Source: Moraxellaceae bacterium
GTDB taxonomy: Bacteria > Pseudomonadota > Gammaproteobacteria > Pseudomonadales > Moraxellaceae
Reading direction: 5' to 3'
Length of the DNA: 64,000 bases
Assembly (NCBI GenBank): GCA_024234595.1
Contig: JACKNZ010000010.1
Span: forward strand, 74,157-138,156
The notes beneath the pieces were generated by a model. The model saw only the letters and a program-made list of their open reading frames with translations, was not told where the DNA came from and did no database searches. Positions 16,953 through 25,902 of the stretch are shown here, piece by piece. Each line of letters starts with the position of its first letter. The first letter of the stretch is position 1. A program made the translations under genes and the position numbers.

Positions 16953-17034
16953 CCCGTGTGATCACACGGGACTTAAATAAACCTGTATTTCGCTACGCTG
17001 CATACAGGCTACCTATAGAGGGTTGGGGTGAGGG
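16953..17034. repeat. Two palindromes and a half REP after ppc
   Basis: CCCGTGTG-AT-CACACGGG at 16953-16970 is a perfect 18-bp palindrome. CCTGTAT...ATACAGG (7-bp arms, 13-base loop) lies at 16982-17008. GAGGGTTGGGGTGAGGG at 17018-17034 is half of the REP hairpin seen inside MITE copy 1 and abuts the ppc stop codon. They probably stop or stabilise the ppc transcript. Confidence 0.55.
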
Positions 17035-17035
17035 C

Positions 17036-19720
17036 TTAACCCGTATTACGCAAGCCTGCGGCAATGCCTGCAATAGTAATCATTAAGGCATGGTCATAGG
17101 GGGTATTTTCTTGCGGTAGCTCGCGGCGGCGTTTCATTAACTCCGCTTGCAACATATGCAAGGGCAAAATATAGGGGGTGCGTACCGTCATTGAGCGTTT
17201 AAGCACAGGGTTTAAGGCTAATAACTCAGGGCGTTGCACGACATTGAGCAAAATGCCAATGGTTTTTTGCAATCGTGCGCGTAAGGTAATCCCTAGTTTT
17301 TGCAAGTCAGGGTCATGGGTCAAATGATGCTCATAATAAGCGGCAATATCACTATCAGCTTTGGCCAGTACCATTTCTAACATATCTAATAATGCCTGAA
17401 AATACGGCCAGTTATCGCGCATATCTTGAATGGTGGTGGTAAAACCGTCATTCATGGCGTTATTAAGGGCGCGACCTGTGCCTAACCATGCAGGTAGCAT
17501 TAAACGCACTTGTGTCCACGCAAATACCCACGGAATGGCGCGTAAAGACTCAATACCACCGCCGACTTTGCGCCGTGCAGGGCGTGAGCCAAGTGGCAGC
17601 ATTTGTAACTCTAGCTCGGGGGTAACGGTGCGTAAATAACGAATAAATTCAGGCTCACCGTGAACGGTTTCTTTATACACCGCGAGTGAGGTTTGGGTCA
17701 TGCGTTGCATCAGTTCGCGCCACTGTGGTTTAGGTTGAGGCGGCGGTAATAAAGTCGCCTCTAAGGTGGCGGCGGTGTATAGCTCCAAGTGTCGAATGGC
17801 AATACCTTTCATGCCAAACTTAAAGCGAATCATTTCGCCTTGTTCGGTCACGCGAATTTTACCTTGTACCGATTGTGGCGGTTGTGATAACAAGGCTTGA
17901 TGGGTGGGTGCGCCACCACGGCTAATTGAACCACCACGTCCATGAAACAAAGTCAGTTTAATGCCCTGTTGCTGAGCAACAGCGGTTAAGCCTTCTTGCG
18001 CCCGATATTGCGCCCAATTAGCACACAAAAAACCTGCATCTTTGGCCGAGTCGGAGTAGCCAATCATAATTTCTTGATGGCCGTTAATGGCCTGTTTGTA
18101 CCACTCAATCGAGAGTAACGCCTCTAAGCAAGCAGGGGCATTATCGAGGTCGGCTAAGGTTTCAAACAAGGGGACAACACGCATCGGCTGTGCGACACCT
18201 GCTTCTTTTTGTAATAACATCACTGCCAATACATCACTGGGTTGTTTGGCCATCGAAATCACATACGCGCCCATTGCACTGCTAGGCTGTTGGGCAATGG
18301 TGGCAAAGGTAGCGAGTGTTTCTTGTATGTCAGCGTGGTTAATCAGTAGCTCAGGCGTGGATTGTAAATGACGAGGTAATAAAGGACGAGGGTTTTGCAA
18401 TTCGGCTAACAAAAAGGCTTGTCGCTCTGCTTCGTTTTTGGCCTGATAACTGTCGAGTTTAAGATACTGGCAAATGGCTTCGATAGTGTCGGTATGACGC
18501 GTGGATTCTTGGCGAATATCGAGTTTAAGTAACTCTAAACCAAAACAAGCGACACGCCGAATAATGTTGCTCAGTTCATCATGGGCAATATCGGGCATAT
18601 TACAGGCCAATAACGAGCGATGACATAACAATAATGGCTCAAGCAAGTCTTGGTTATGGCTATAAATAGCGGCCTGATTATCGACAACATGGCCTTTTAA
18701 TTGTGCAGCAATGGTATCGCGGGTTAAGGCGAGACGGTCACGCACGGTGCGTAATAATTCGCGATAGGGTTCGGCCACATTGCCGACCACAGCACGTAAC
18801 TCAGGGCTACAATCTTCCATCGACAGTTCGGCACGCAGGGTATCAATATCGCGGGTATAAAGTTCGGCTGCTTGCCAACGAGCCAACAATAATACTTCTT
18901 GGGTTACTTTGTGAGTGACGTTAGGGTTGCCGTCTCTGTCGCCACCCATCCATGAGGCAAAACGAATCGGGGCATGAGTGAGTGGCAAGTGCTGTCCTGT
19001 ATGTTTGACTAATACCTCATCAAGCTCACGCAAAAATTGTGGCACGCTATACCACAGTGTTTGCTCAATGGTGGTAAAGCCCCATTTGGCTTCGTCAACA
19101 GGTGTTGGGCGTGTGCGTCTGATTTCATCGGTACGCCATGCGGCAACAATATGGTGCTTGAGTTTAGCTAACTCATGTTGACGCTCGACAGGCGTTAAAT
19201 GCACATAATCGAGTTTTTCTAGGCAATCGGCAATGTTGTCGTATTTTTGAATTAAGGTGCGGCGACTGACTTCGGTGGGGTGCGCGGTTAGCACTAACTC
19301 AATGTCAAGTTGCTGTACCGCTTGCCATAGTTGTTGAGCGGTAATGCCTTGTGCGACCAAGCGTGGGATTAACTCGGCAACCGAACCTGCTTGGGGAGAG
19401 GGGGTATCCAAACGCTCCCATGCGCGGTGGCGGCGTACGCGGTGGTATTGTTCGGCAATGTTGGCTAAATTTAAAAATTGGGTAAAAGCACGGCTAACAG
19501 GAATCAGTTCGTTATCGCTCAGTGCTGCTAATACTTGATTAAGTTGTGCTTCGGCTTGGCTATCGCCATCGCGGGCTTGTTTGCCGAGTATGCGTATCGC
19601 TTCTACTTTGTCATATAAGGCTTGGCCAACTTGCTGACGCAGTGTTTCTCCAAGCAAACTACCCATTAGGCGCACATCATCGCGCAAGGGGGCGTGAGGG
19701 TCGAGGGGTGTTTGAGACAT
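17036..19720 (-). CDS. ppc: Phosphoenolpyruvate carboxylase
   Basis: An 894-aa enzyme that carboxylates PEP with bicarbonate to oxaloacetate, replenishing the TCA cycle. Catalytic signatures are present: TAHPTEVSRRTL near residue 150, FHGRGGSISRGGAPTH in the middle and the conserved C-terminal RNTG. The length matches bacterial Ppc (880-930 aa). The start at 19720 (MSQTPLDPH) is chosen because CGGAG lies about 9 nt upstream; an in-frame TTG at 19744 would add eight unconserved residues. It is monocistronic. A carbonic anhydrase elsewhere in the window could supply bicarbonate, but linkage is only thematic. Confidence 0.95.
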   Translation of the reverse strand: MSQTPLDPHAPLRDDVRLMGSLLGETLRQQVGQALYDKVEAIRILGKQARDGDSQAEAQLNQVLAALSDNELIPVSRAFTQFLNLANIAEQYHRVRRHRAWERLDTPSPQAGSVAELIPRLVAQGITAQQLWQAVQQLDIELVLTAHPTEVSRRTLIQKYDNIADCLEKLDYVHLTPVERQHELAKLKHHIVAAWRTDEIRRTRPTPVDEAKWGFTTIEQTLWYSVPQFLRELDEVLVKHTGQHLPLTHAPIRFASWMGGDRDGNPNVTHKVTQEVLLLARWQAAELYTRDIDTLRAELSMEDCSPELRAVVGNVAEPYRELLRTVRDRLALTRDTIAAQLKGHVVDNQAAIYSHNQDLLEPLLLCHRSLLACNMPDIAHDELSNIIRRVACFGLELLKLDIRQESTRHTDTIEAICQYLKLDSYQAKNEAERQAFLLAELQNPRPLLPRHLQSTPELLINHADIQETLATFATIAQQPSSAMGAYVISMAKQPSDVLAVMLLQKEAGVAQPMRVVPLFETLADLDNAPACLEALLSIEWYKQAINGHQEIMIGYSDSAKDAGFLCANWAQYRAQEGLTAVAQQQGIKLTLFHGRGGSISRGGAPTHQALLSQPPQSVQGKIRVTEQGEMIRFKFGMKGIAIRHLELYTAATLEATLLPPPQPKPQWRELMQRMTQTSLAVYKETVHGEPEFIRYLRTVTPELELQMLPLGSRPARRKVGGGIESLRAIPWVFAWTQVRLMLPAWLGTGRALNNAMNDGFTTTIQDMRDNWPYFQALLDMLEMVLAKADSDIAAYYEHHLTHDPDLQKLGITLRARLQKTIGILLNVVQRPELLALNPVLKRSMTVRTPYILPLHMLQAELMKRRRELPQENTPYDHALMITIAGIAAGLRNTG

Positions 19721-19813
19721 GGTAGCCACTCCGTCATCTATCAAAGTAATGCCTTGATAGTAACGGATTTTTATTAGCAGCAGTAGGTTTATATTAAGGT
19801 GGAGATTCAGAAG

Positions 19814-20746
19814 TTATGGCCTGTTGAGCCAAAGTGATACGCGCGGCCACAACACAGGTAATATACTTAAAGCGACTGTTGCTGCTGCTAAATTAAAGAC
19901 AGTATGTACAAGTGCAACTTGTTGAGAAGCGGATATATCTGATGCCAAAATTACGTGAATTATGGGCTGTAATAATGTTGCAAATAAAAATACACCTAAT
20001 AGATTAAAACCTATATTTAACAGCGCGAGTTTACGAGAAAAGCTATCTAAAGCACTACTTGCTAATAAAGCTGTAGATGTTGTGCCGACATTTGCACCTG
20101 CAATCATCCATACGGCTAAAGAAGCAGGAATAATTTGCTGCAAAACGGCTAATACTGCCAAGCCACTCACCACCGAAGATGACTGTACCATTGCTGTTAA
20201 AAATGCTGCAAAAAGTAGTGCAAAAATAGGCGAGTTTATTGCTTGCTGATATTCTTGAATGTGAGGATGATGTGCAAGTGGAGCTAAAGCCTGAGAGATT
20301 AAATCCAGAGCTAAAAAAATAATTCCAAAATAAAACAGTGGCTTGCCATAAGGTCGCCAAGTCATAGGGCCTGCCAATGACCACAAACCGCCAATAGTCA
20401 CAAAAAATGGCCCTAATCCTGTCACCTTAAATGCAATCAGCCAAGCGGTTAATGTTGTGCCGACATTTGCACCTATCATTACGGACAATGCGCCACGGGC
20501 ACTCAGTGTTTTATTGTGAGCCAAACCCACCGCCATAGCAGTAATGGCTGATGAGGATTGTACTAAGGCGGTCACGCTTGCGCCAAAACAAGCTCCTTGC
20601 CAGTCTTTGCTCGTCACGCGTTGTAACCAATTGCGCAGTTTAACACCACCTAAAGTGGTGACCTCTGCCGAAAATGCGGCTAAGCCATGTAAAAACAACA
20701 TAATGGCGGCCATAATGCTAAACAGCCATGTGACAAATGGGCTCAT
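19814..20746 (-). CDS. Na+/phosphate cotransporter family protein (NptA/YjbB type, no PhoU domain)
   Basis: 310 aa, 8-9 predicted membrane helices, with the family's internal duplication: TALVQSSSAITAMAVGLA and TAMVQSSSVVSGLAVLA, each followed by a GANVGTT motif. NptA/YjbB proteins export or import phosphate with sodium. Many relatives carry a C-terminal PhoU domain; this one stops after the transport core. It is the last gene of the fmt-rsmB-small peptide run: its ATG lies 15 bp after the stop of the 32-aa peptide with a GGA ribosome site. In Pseudomonas the place after rsmB is held by trkA, so this is a different transporter at the same position. Confidence 0.85.
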   Translation of the reverse strand: MSPFVTWLFSIMAAIMLFLHGLAAFSAEVTTLGGVKLRNWLQRVTSKDWQGACFGASVTALVQSSSAITAMAVGLAHNKTLSARGALSVMIGANVGTTLTAWLIAFKVTGLGPFFVTIGGLWSLAGPMTWRPYGKPLFYFGIIFLALDLISQALAPLAHHPHIQEYQQAINSPIFALLFAAFLTAMVQSSSVVSGLAVLAVLQQIIPASLAVWMIAGANVGTTSTALLASSALDSFSRKLALLNIGFNLLGVFLFATLLQPIIHVILASDISASQQVALVHTVFNLAAATVALSILPVLWPRVSLWLNRP

Positions 20747-20761
20747 TATGATTTTCCAGAG

Positions 20762-20860
20762 TTATTTATCGTCATCAAGTTGTTTGCTTTTATACCATAC
20801 CAACAAGGCCAGTCCACCAAATACCAGCACAATAAAGCCTAACTCGACGAGTACAAACAT
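20762..20860 (-). CDS. 32-aa single-pass membrane peptide, translationally coupled to rsmB
   Basis: A tiny frame: MFVLVELGFIVLVFGGLALL then VWYKSKQLDDDK. It is one hydrophobic helix (about residues 3-22) with a basic then acidic C-terminus, so N-out/C-in or the reverse cannot be told. Its ATG overlaps the rsmB stop as TAATG, a classic coupling arrangement, and it is followed 15 bp later by the phosphate transporter gene. That context, and clean membrane-protein composition with positive residues just after the helix, makes a real gene likely. Function unknown; it could be a small subunit or regulator of the adjacent transporter. Automated callers usually miss frames this short. Confidence 0.6.
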   Translation of the reverse strand: MFVLVELGFIVLVFGGLALLVWYKSKQLDDDK

Positions 20861-22158
20861 TAAATGGTTTTTTCTAACAAACAATAATAAAAACCATCAC
20901 CCCCGTTTATTTGCGGCAAAATTTGCCGACCATGTAAGCGTGCATCGCCCCAATAGCCTTTAAGTGGAATTTCTTGGGCATTGGCGGTGTTTTGCAAAAA
21001 GGCTTTTATTTGTAGCTCATTCTCGGCTTTGAGTACCGAACAAGTGGCATATAACAAACGACCACCCACTTTTAGCGTTGGCCACAACGCCGCCAAAATT
21101 TGCGCTTGCACGGCCACTGTTTGTTCAACATCGGTGGCCTTACGCAACAATTTAATATCGGGGTGACGACGAATGACCCCTGTGGCGGTACAGGGTGCAT
21201 CTAACAAAATGGCATCAAATTGTTCAGGGCTTGCCCATGTATTGGGCAAACAGGCATTAGCCGTTATCACTTGTACAAAAGGCAAATTAAGTTTAAGCCG
21301 CGCCAAATTTTCGTGCATACGCGCAACACGCTTTTCTTCGTTGTCAATCGCCACTAATAATTGATAATCGGCTTGCTCTAACAAATGCGCGGTTTTGCCC
21401 GCAGGGGCAGCACAGGCATCTAACACTACACTATTGGGGGTTGGATTTAATAGCAAAGCGGCTAATTGTGCCGATTCATCTTGTACCGAAAATCCGCCCT
21501 CGGCATATAACGGCAGTTGCGTAACATCGGTGAGTTGTGCCAAACGAATACCCACAGGCGAATGCTGACAGGCGGTGGCCTCAATACCTTGTTCGCTGAG
21601 TAAAGCTAAATACGCCTCACGCGATAGTTGACGCTGATTAACGCGCAAGGTGAGAGCGGCAGGTTGATTATTGGCAGCCATGATTTGCTCGGCTGCTTTA
21701 GGCCAATCTTTACGCAGTTGTTTGACTAACCAATAGGGGTGAGCGTGTTGCTCATGAGTTAGTTGAGCGCATAAAGCCTCATGTTCACGGCTAAAACGGC
21801 GCAATATCGCATTTACAAACCCTGCTTGATTGTTACAGCCGAGTTGCTTACAGGCCTCGACTGTTTCGTCAATCGCAGCATGGGGCGCAATACGCGTGCG
21901 TAACAGTTGATATATGCCAAGGCTTAATAGCACTTGAACGCTGGTATTGCTGATATTTTTGTTGGCCAAGCGTTTTATGAGGGTTTGCACATAAAACCAC
22001 TCGCGTACCGTGCCATACACTAATTGCTGCAATAACGGACGGTCACGCTCCCCACAACGCGCTAACACGGGCGGCAAGGTTTGGCTAAGCGACACCCCTT
22101 GGGCAATGATGGGGCAAATGGCTTGTGCCGCTAAGGCGCGGATATTAAACTCTTTCAT
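20860..22158 (-). CDS. rsmB: 16S rRNA (cytosine-967-C5)-methyltransferase RsmB
   Basis: A 432-aa SAM-dependent enzyme that methylates C967 of 16S rRNA. An N-terminal NusB-like helical domain (about 1-140) is followed by the Rossmann methyltransferase domain with DACAAPAGKTAHLLE, the DAPCTATGVIRRHP cysteine loop and the catalytic LLYATCSV cysteine. Length matches E. coli RsmB (429 aa). The start overlaps the fmt stop by 4 nt (ATGA), and its own stop overlaps the 32-aa peptide start (TAATG), so these genes are co-translated. Confidence 0.94.
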   Translation of the reverse strand: MKEFNIRALAAQAICPIIAQGVSLSQTLPPVLARCGERDRPLLQQLVYGTVREWFYVQTLIKRLANKNISNTSVQVLLSLGIYQLLRTRIAPHAAIDETVEACKQLGCNNQAGFVNAILRRFSREHEALCAQLTHEQHAHPYWLVKQLRKDWPKAAEQIMAANNQPAALTLRVNQRQLSREAYLALLSEQGIEATACQHSPVGIRLAQLTDVTQLPLYAEGGFSVQDESAQLAALLLNPTPNSVVLDACAAPAGKTAHLLEQADYQLLVAIDNEEKRVARMHENLARLKLNLPFVQVITANACLPNTWASPEQFDAILLDAPCTATGVIRRHPDIKLLRKATDVEQTVAVQAQILAALWPTLKVGGRLLYATCSVLKAENELQIKAFLQNTANAQEIPLKGYWGDARLHGRQILPQINGGDGFYYCLLEKTI

Positions 22159-23120
22159 GCGCTAACGCCCAAACGAGTGCCTGTACTCAACCAGTCTTTG
22201 CGTGAGTTAAGGACATCATTAAAGGCTAAGGCTTTGCCATTAGGCAGTTGCAGCGTATCTATTGCCACCACAGAGCCGTCACCTGCGGCAACCCACAAGC
22301 CTTGTTTGTCGGCTTTAATTATCATGCCTGCGGGGGCAGTGGTTTTTTCGCCAGCTACAATATGCGCTTGCCAAATACGTAGCGTTTGGCCGTGTACTTG
22401 GGTATAAGCCACAGGCCACGCGTTAAAAGCACGCACAGCACGGGTAATGTCTAAGGCCGAAGCTGACCAATTTATATTACCTTCTTCTTTAGTGAGTTTA
22501 GCGGCATAAGTTGCAAGGCTATTGTCTTGGGCTTGAGGGGCAAAAGGCTGGTCATCTTCTATTGCTTCTAATACGGTTAACAGCGCATCACCACCTAACA
22601 ACGCCAAGCGGTCATGTAAACTAGCGGAGGTATCGTGTTCCGAAATTGGACAGGCTATTTTGTAGAGCATCGCGCCTGTGTCTAAGCCTTCGTCCATTTG
22701 CATAATAGTAATGCCCGTTTCTTTGTCGCCTGTCAAAATGGCGCGTTGAATGGGGGCTGCACCGCGCCAACGCGGTAACAAAGAACCATGCACGTTAATA
22801 CAGCCTAAACGTGGCGTATTGAGGACAGTCTTGGGTAAGATAAGACCATAAGCGGCCACTACCATAATATCGGCATTGAGTTCGGCTAACTCGGCTTGGG
22901 CATGGCTATCGCGTAGTGAGACAGGTTGATAAACAGGCAGTTTACGGGCTAAGGCTAATTCTTTGACAGGGCTGGGTTTGAGTTCGCGGCCTCGACCCAC
23001 AGGGCGGTCGGGTTGGGTATAAACAGCAACCACTTCATGTTGCGTGTGTAAGAGTGCGCGTAAAGATTCAGCAGCAAAAGCAGGTGTACCAGCAAAGATG
23101 ATACGCAGAGGACTGTCCAA
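22155..23120 (-). CDS. fmt: Methionyl-tRNA formyltransferase
   Basis: A 321-aa enzyme that formylates initiator Met-tRNA using 10-formyl-THF. It begins DSPLRIIFAGTPAFAAESL, has the HGSLLPRWRGAAPIQ catalytic region near residue 110, and a C-terminal OB-like tRNA-binding domain. The length is typical (about 315). The start codon appears to be TTG at 23120: GAGG lies 8 nt upstream and the protein aligns with E. coli Fmt from there. def, normally directly upstream, is displaced by a Uma2 gene on the other strand. Confidence 0.94.
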   Translation of the reverse strand: MDSPLRIIFAGTPAFAAESLRALLHTQHEVVAVYTQPDRPVGRGRELKPSPVKELALARKLPVYQPVSLRDSHAQAELAELNADIMVVAAYGLILPKTVLNTPRLGCINVHGSLLPRWRGAAPIQRAILTGDKETGITIMQMDEGLDTGAMLYKIACPISEHDTSASLHDRLALLGGDALLTVLEAIEDDQPFAPQAQDNSLATYAAKLTKEEGNINWSASALDITRAVRAFNAWPVAYTQVHGQTLRIWQAHIVAGEKTTAPAGMIIKADKQGLWVAAGDGSVVAIDTLQLPNGKALAFNDVLNSRKDWLSTGTRLGVSA

Positions 23121-23190
23121 GAAATTAACCTCATCAGTAAATAATAGGCTATTGTAGCGTAATCAGTGGTTTTTGTTGATGGTTGGTGTA

Positions 23191-23218
23191 AAAATAACCG
23201 ATAGCCTCGTAAGTCCTT
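23191..23218. repeat. Remnant of a MITE end
   Basis: AAAATAACCGATAGCCTCGTAAGTCC resembles the right end of the MITE-like family (AAATAAGCGATAACCGYGTAAGTCCT) with a few mismatches. It lies between fmt and the Uma2 gene and suggests an old insertion there. Confidence 0.4.
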
Positions 23219-23271
23219 GACTGTTATCTTTAGTAGAATAGTTATCCATCAACACATTATTGAGGTGCATC

Positions 23272-23904
23272 ATGGCTTTTGCGGTGCGTAAAACAGACGG
23301 ACGAATCAGCGAGGAGGCTTACTTCGAGCTGGAAAAACAAGCTGATAACCGCCACGAATATATTGACGGTTATGTCTATGCCATGGTTGGAGGGAGTATC
23401 CAACATGGGACACTGGTGAGTAATATTGTCGGCAAAATATGGAGGCATCTTGAAGGAAAGCCTTGTCAGGTGTTTTCGGAAGGTACGAAGGTTAAAACAC
23501 CTACAGCGCATAAACGTGCTGATTATGTATATCCTGATGTTGTTGTTGATTGCTCAGTAGAGAAAGCCGATGACAATATGCTTACCACGCCTGTTTTGAT
23601 TTTTGAAGTTTTGTCTGCCTCCACTCGTAGATATGATGAAACGACAAAGTTTCAGGTTTATGCCAGTATTTCGACATTACAAGAATATGTATTAGTCGAT
23701 CAGGATTCGGCAAAAATAGAAATTCAGCGACGACGTACCGATTGGGCGATTGAAAAGTATTTTCTCGGTGATTCCATCACCTTTGAACACATTCAATTAA
23801 CACTGACGGTCGAAGAAATTTATGACCGTGTGGTAAATGAAGAAGTAACGGAGTGGTTCGCGCAAAAAGCTCGTGAGGCAGTCGAAGAAAAGAAGCAAGT
23901 GTAG
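23272..23904 (+). CDS. Uma2-family (DUF820) PD-(D/E)XK nuclease-like protein
   Basis: A 210-aa protein of the Uma2/DUF820 family, abundant in cyanobacteria and scattered elsewhere, with a restriction-endonuclease fold. Visible elements are RHEYIDGYVYAM near the N-terminus, RADYVYPDVVVDC and LIFEVLSASTRRYD, together supplying the acidic residues of the nuclease site; a lysine-rich C-terminal tail follows. Cellular function is unknown. The ATG at 23272 has GAGG 6 nt upstream; an in-frame TTG at 23260 lies before that site. It is inserted, in opposite orientation, between fmt and def, with a MITE remnant on one side and a GGCGCATT palindrome on the other, which suggests acquisition. Confidence 0.82.
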   Translation: MAFAVRKTDGRISEEAYFELEKQADNRHEYIDGYVYAMVGGSIQHGTLVSNIVGKIWRHLEGKPCQVFSEGTKVKTPTAHKRADYVYPDVVVDCSVEKADDNMLTTPVLIFEVLSASTRRYDETTKFQVYASISTLQEYVLVDQDSAKIEIQRRRTDWAIEKYFLGDSITFEHIQLTLTVEEIYDRVVNEEVTEWFAQKAREAVEEKKQV

Positions 23905-23920
23905 CCCGTAAGTAGCGTAG

Positions 23921-23938
23921 GGCGCATTGTAATGCGCC
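23921..23938. repeat. GGCGCATT-AATGCGCC palindrome, copy A
   Basis: GGCGCATTGTAATGCGCC, an 18-bp near-perfect palindrome between the convergent Uma2 and def genes. A second copy is at 45357. It may act as a bidirectional terminator, but no T-run follows. Confidence 0.55.
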
Positions 23939-23956
23939 ATTATTCAAAGCCCCCGC

Positions 23957-24463
23957 CTAAGCCTGTTGCTTTTGCAACTTTTGCAACTTGCTTTTAATAC
24001 GTTGGCGTTTAAGGCTCGACAAATAATCCACAAATAACTTACCGTCCAAATGGTCAAGTTCATGCTGAATACACACCGCCAACAAGCCGTCTGCTTCTAA
24101 GCTAAATGCCTCGCCTAGCTCATTCAGTGCTTCCACACGCACCCGCGTTGGGCGGTCAACCATATCGTAAACTGTCGGTACCGACAAACAGCCTTCCTCA
24201 TAGGGGGCTTTGTCTTCGGTTAATGGTGTTACTTTGGGATTGATAAATACCAAAGGTTGGCTTTTATCTTCGGTAATATCCATCACCACTAAGCGAATAT
24301 GATGATTAACCTGTGTTGCAGCCAAACCAATACCGGGGGCATCGTACATGGTTTCAAACATATCTTTAATCAGTTGACGAATACTGTCATCGACTGTATT
24401 AACAGGCTTAGCCTTGGTACGCAAACGTGGGTCAGGAAAGTGCAAAATGGGAAGTTTTGCCAT
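23957..24463 (-). CDS. def: Peptide deformylase
   Basis: A 168-aa iron enzyme that removes the N-terminal formyl group from new proteins. All three family motifs are intact: GIGLAATQ (44-51), EGCLS (90-94, metal ligand C92) and HELDH (134-138, metal ligands and catalytic Glu). The length equals the E. coli enzyme. Normally it is followed by fmt and rsmB; here a Uma2 gene separates them, so def and fmt can no longer share a simple transcript. It is divergent from the LysM gene. Confidence 0.95.
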   Translation of the reverse strand: MAKLPILHFPDPRLRTKAKPVNTVDDSIRQLIKDMFETMYDAPGIGLAATQVNHHIRLVVMDITEDKSQPLVFINPKVTPLTEDKAPYEEGCLSVPTVYDMVDRPTRVRVEALNELGEAFSLEADGLLAVCIQHELDHLDGKLFVDYLSSLKRQRIKSKLQKLQKQQA

Positions 24464-24662
24464 AATGAGAATTACCTACTATTAAATCGTGATGAGGCTT
24501 GTTAAGCTTGGTTTGCAATTTTAACCTATTTCGTGCCAATAGTTACCACTACAGAGCATTGCCAATTAGGGTAAGTGTCTCTACAATCACAGGCGCATGG
24601 CTATTATTATAAGCGAATCGCTGATAATGGCACAAAGAAATAAATCTAAGCTTTATGCAGTT

Positions 24663-24692
24663 TTGGCAACAGCTATTAAATAGTCTTATTTT
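24663..24692 (+). promoter_or_regulatory. Possible sigma-70 promoter for the LysM gene
   Basis: TTGGCA (24663-24668) and TATTTT (24687-24692) are 18 bp apart, about 42 bp before the ATG at 24735. Assigned by eye only. Confidence 0.3.
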
Positions 24693-24734
24693 GTACAAAG
24701 ACTATGAAAAGTCCCGCCAACAAGGGAATAGATA

Positions 24735-25841
24735 ATGAAAAAATTGGTGTTAGTCGCGCTTGTTTCTGCAATGTTTAGCGCACCATTGCAAGCAGAGGTA
24801 AAATCTGACGACCTAAAAACAGGTGCGCCAGAGCGTTATACCGTTAAAAAGGGCGATACCTTGTGGGATATTGCCAACCGTTATTTGAGTGATGCGTGGC
24901 GTTGGCCAGAAATTTGGCAGGCAAACCCTCAAGTGCGCAATCCGCATCTTATTTTTCCAGGTGATAAATTATTACTTTGCCATATTCAACAGCGCGCAGT
25001 GGTTGCATTGGACGAAGGTGGCGGTTGTGAGCAAGTGGCGGCTAATTTAGCCAATTTAAGCAACAGTGCTAGCATTAGTGGTGGCAGTGGTTCTGATACA
25101 CTAAGACCTCAAGTGCGAGAGCAAAGTCTAGATTTAGCCATTCCAGCTATTCCTCTTAAAGATATTCGTGCTTATTTAAGTGATAGTCGTGTCTTTGGTG
25201 CTGATGAGTTTAATAAAGCACCTTATGTGTTATCCGCAGGTAATAAGCGAGTGATTGCAGGGCAAGGCGATAAAGTCTATTTACGCGGTGGTGAGTTTAC
25301 TTTAGGCGAAACACTGGGCGTATATCGTAAAGGTTTACGTTATGATGACCCCGAAACCAAAGAGTATTTAGGTTTTGAAGGTGAAGACGTTGCCTATGGT
25401 CGTGTGACAGCCGTACAAGACGGGATTGCGACCTTTGAAATCTCGCGCAGTAGTCAAGAAGTACGCATTGGCGACCGTTTGTTTGCCAGCGAAGCACGTC
25501 CCGTCACCCCTATTTTTTATCCGAGTAATCCCGATAATGTCAAAGCGGGACGGATTATTCGTATTATGGGCTCGTTGGGTACAGGTGGTCTTAATAGCGT
25601 GATTGTGATTAACCGTGGTGAGCGTGATGGCGTAAAACAAGGTCATACTTTTGCCTTGTATCAGCGTGGCGCAGTGGTTACCGACCGTGTTAAAGAGCAG
25701 TTGATTCGCTTGCCCTCTGAACGTGCTGGTATGGCGATGGTGTTTAGAACCTTTGATAAAGTCAGCTATGCCTTGATTCTTCGTGCAGGTAATGCCATTA
25801 CTGTCGGTGACGAAGTCCGTCCGCCAATTAGTGGTGACTAA
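24735..25841 (+). CDS. tsaP: LysM-domain protein, TsaP-like (type IV pilus secretin-associated)
   Basis: 368 aa. A signal peptide ending LQA (about residue 21) is followed by a LysM domain, YTVKKGDTLWDIANRYL...GDKLLL, at about 35-80, which binds peptidoglycan. The C-terminal 200 residues are beta-rich with a FlgT-like feel (RIIRIMGSLGTGGLNSVIVINRG). The same arrangement and position next to dprA is found for PA0020 of P. aeruginosa, called TsaP, which anchors the type IV pilus secretin to peptidoglycan. The assignment rests on domain order and synteny; no pilus gene is in this window. A terminator follows. Confidence 0.8.
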   Translation: MKKLVLVALVSAMFSAPLQAEVKSDDLKTGAPERYTVKKGDTLWDIANRYLSDAWRWPEIWQANPQVRNPHLIFPGDKLLLCHIQQRAVVALDEGGGCEQVAANLANLSNSASISGGSGSDTLRPQVREQSLDLAIPAIPLKDIRAYLSDSRVFGADEFNKAPYVLSAGNKRVIAGQGDKVYLRGGEFTLGETLGVYRKGLRYDDPETKEYLGFEGEDVAYGRVTAVQDGIATFEISRSSQEVRIGDRLFASEARPVTPIFYPSNPDNVKAGRIIRIMGSLGTGGLNSVIVINRGERDGVKQGHTFALYQRGAVVTDRVKEQLIRLPSERAGMAMVFRTFDKVSYALILRAGNAITVGDEVRPPISGD

Positions 25842-25855
25842 GCCTCAACTTCAAT

Positions 25856-25887
25856 AAAAGGCTGTCGATTGACAGCCTTTTGTTTTT
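25856..25887 (+). terminator. Rho-independent terminator between the LysM gene and dprA
   Basis: AAAAGGCTGTC-GATT-GACAGCCTTTT followed by GTTTTTT, 15 bp after the stop codon. A textbook stem and T-run. Confidence 0.85.
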
Positions 25888-25902
25888 TCAAAAGGATTTG
25901 TG

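Noticed and set aside
16953..17008. Palindromes near ppc as a CRISPR or attachment site
   Set aside because: Only single copies with different sequences; no spaced repeats, integrase or tRNA. No CRISPR array was seen anywhere in the window.
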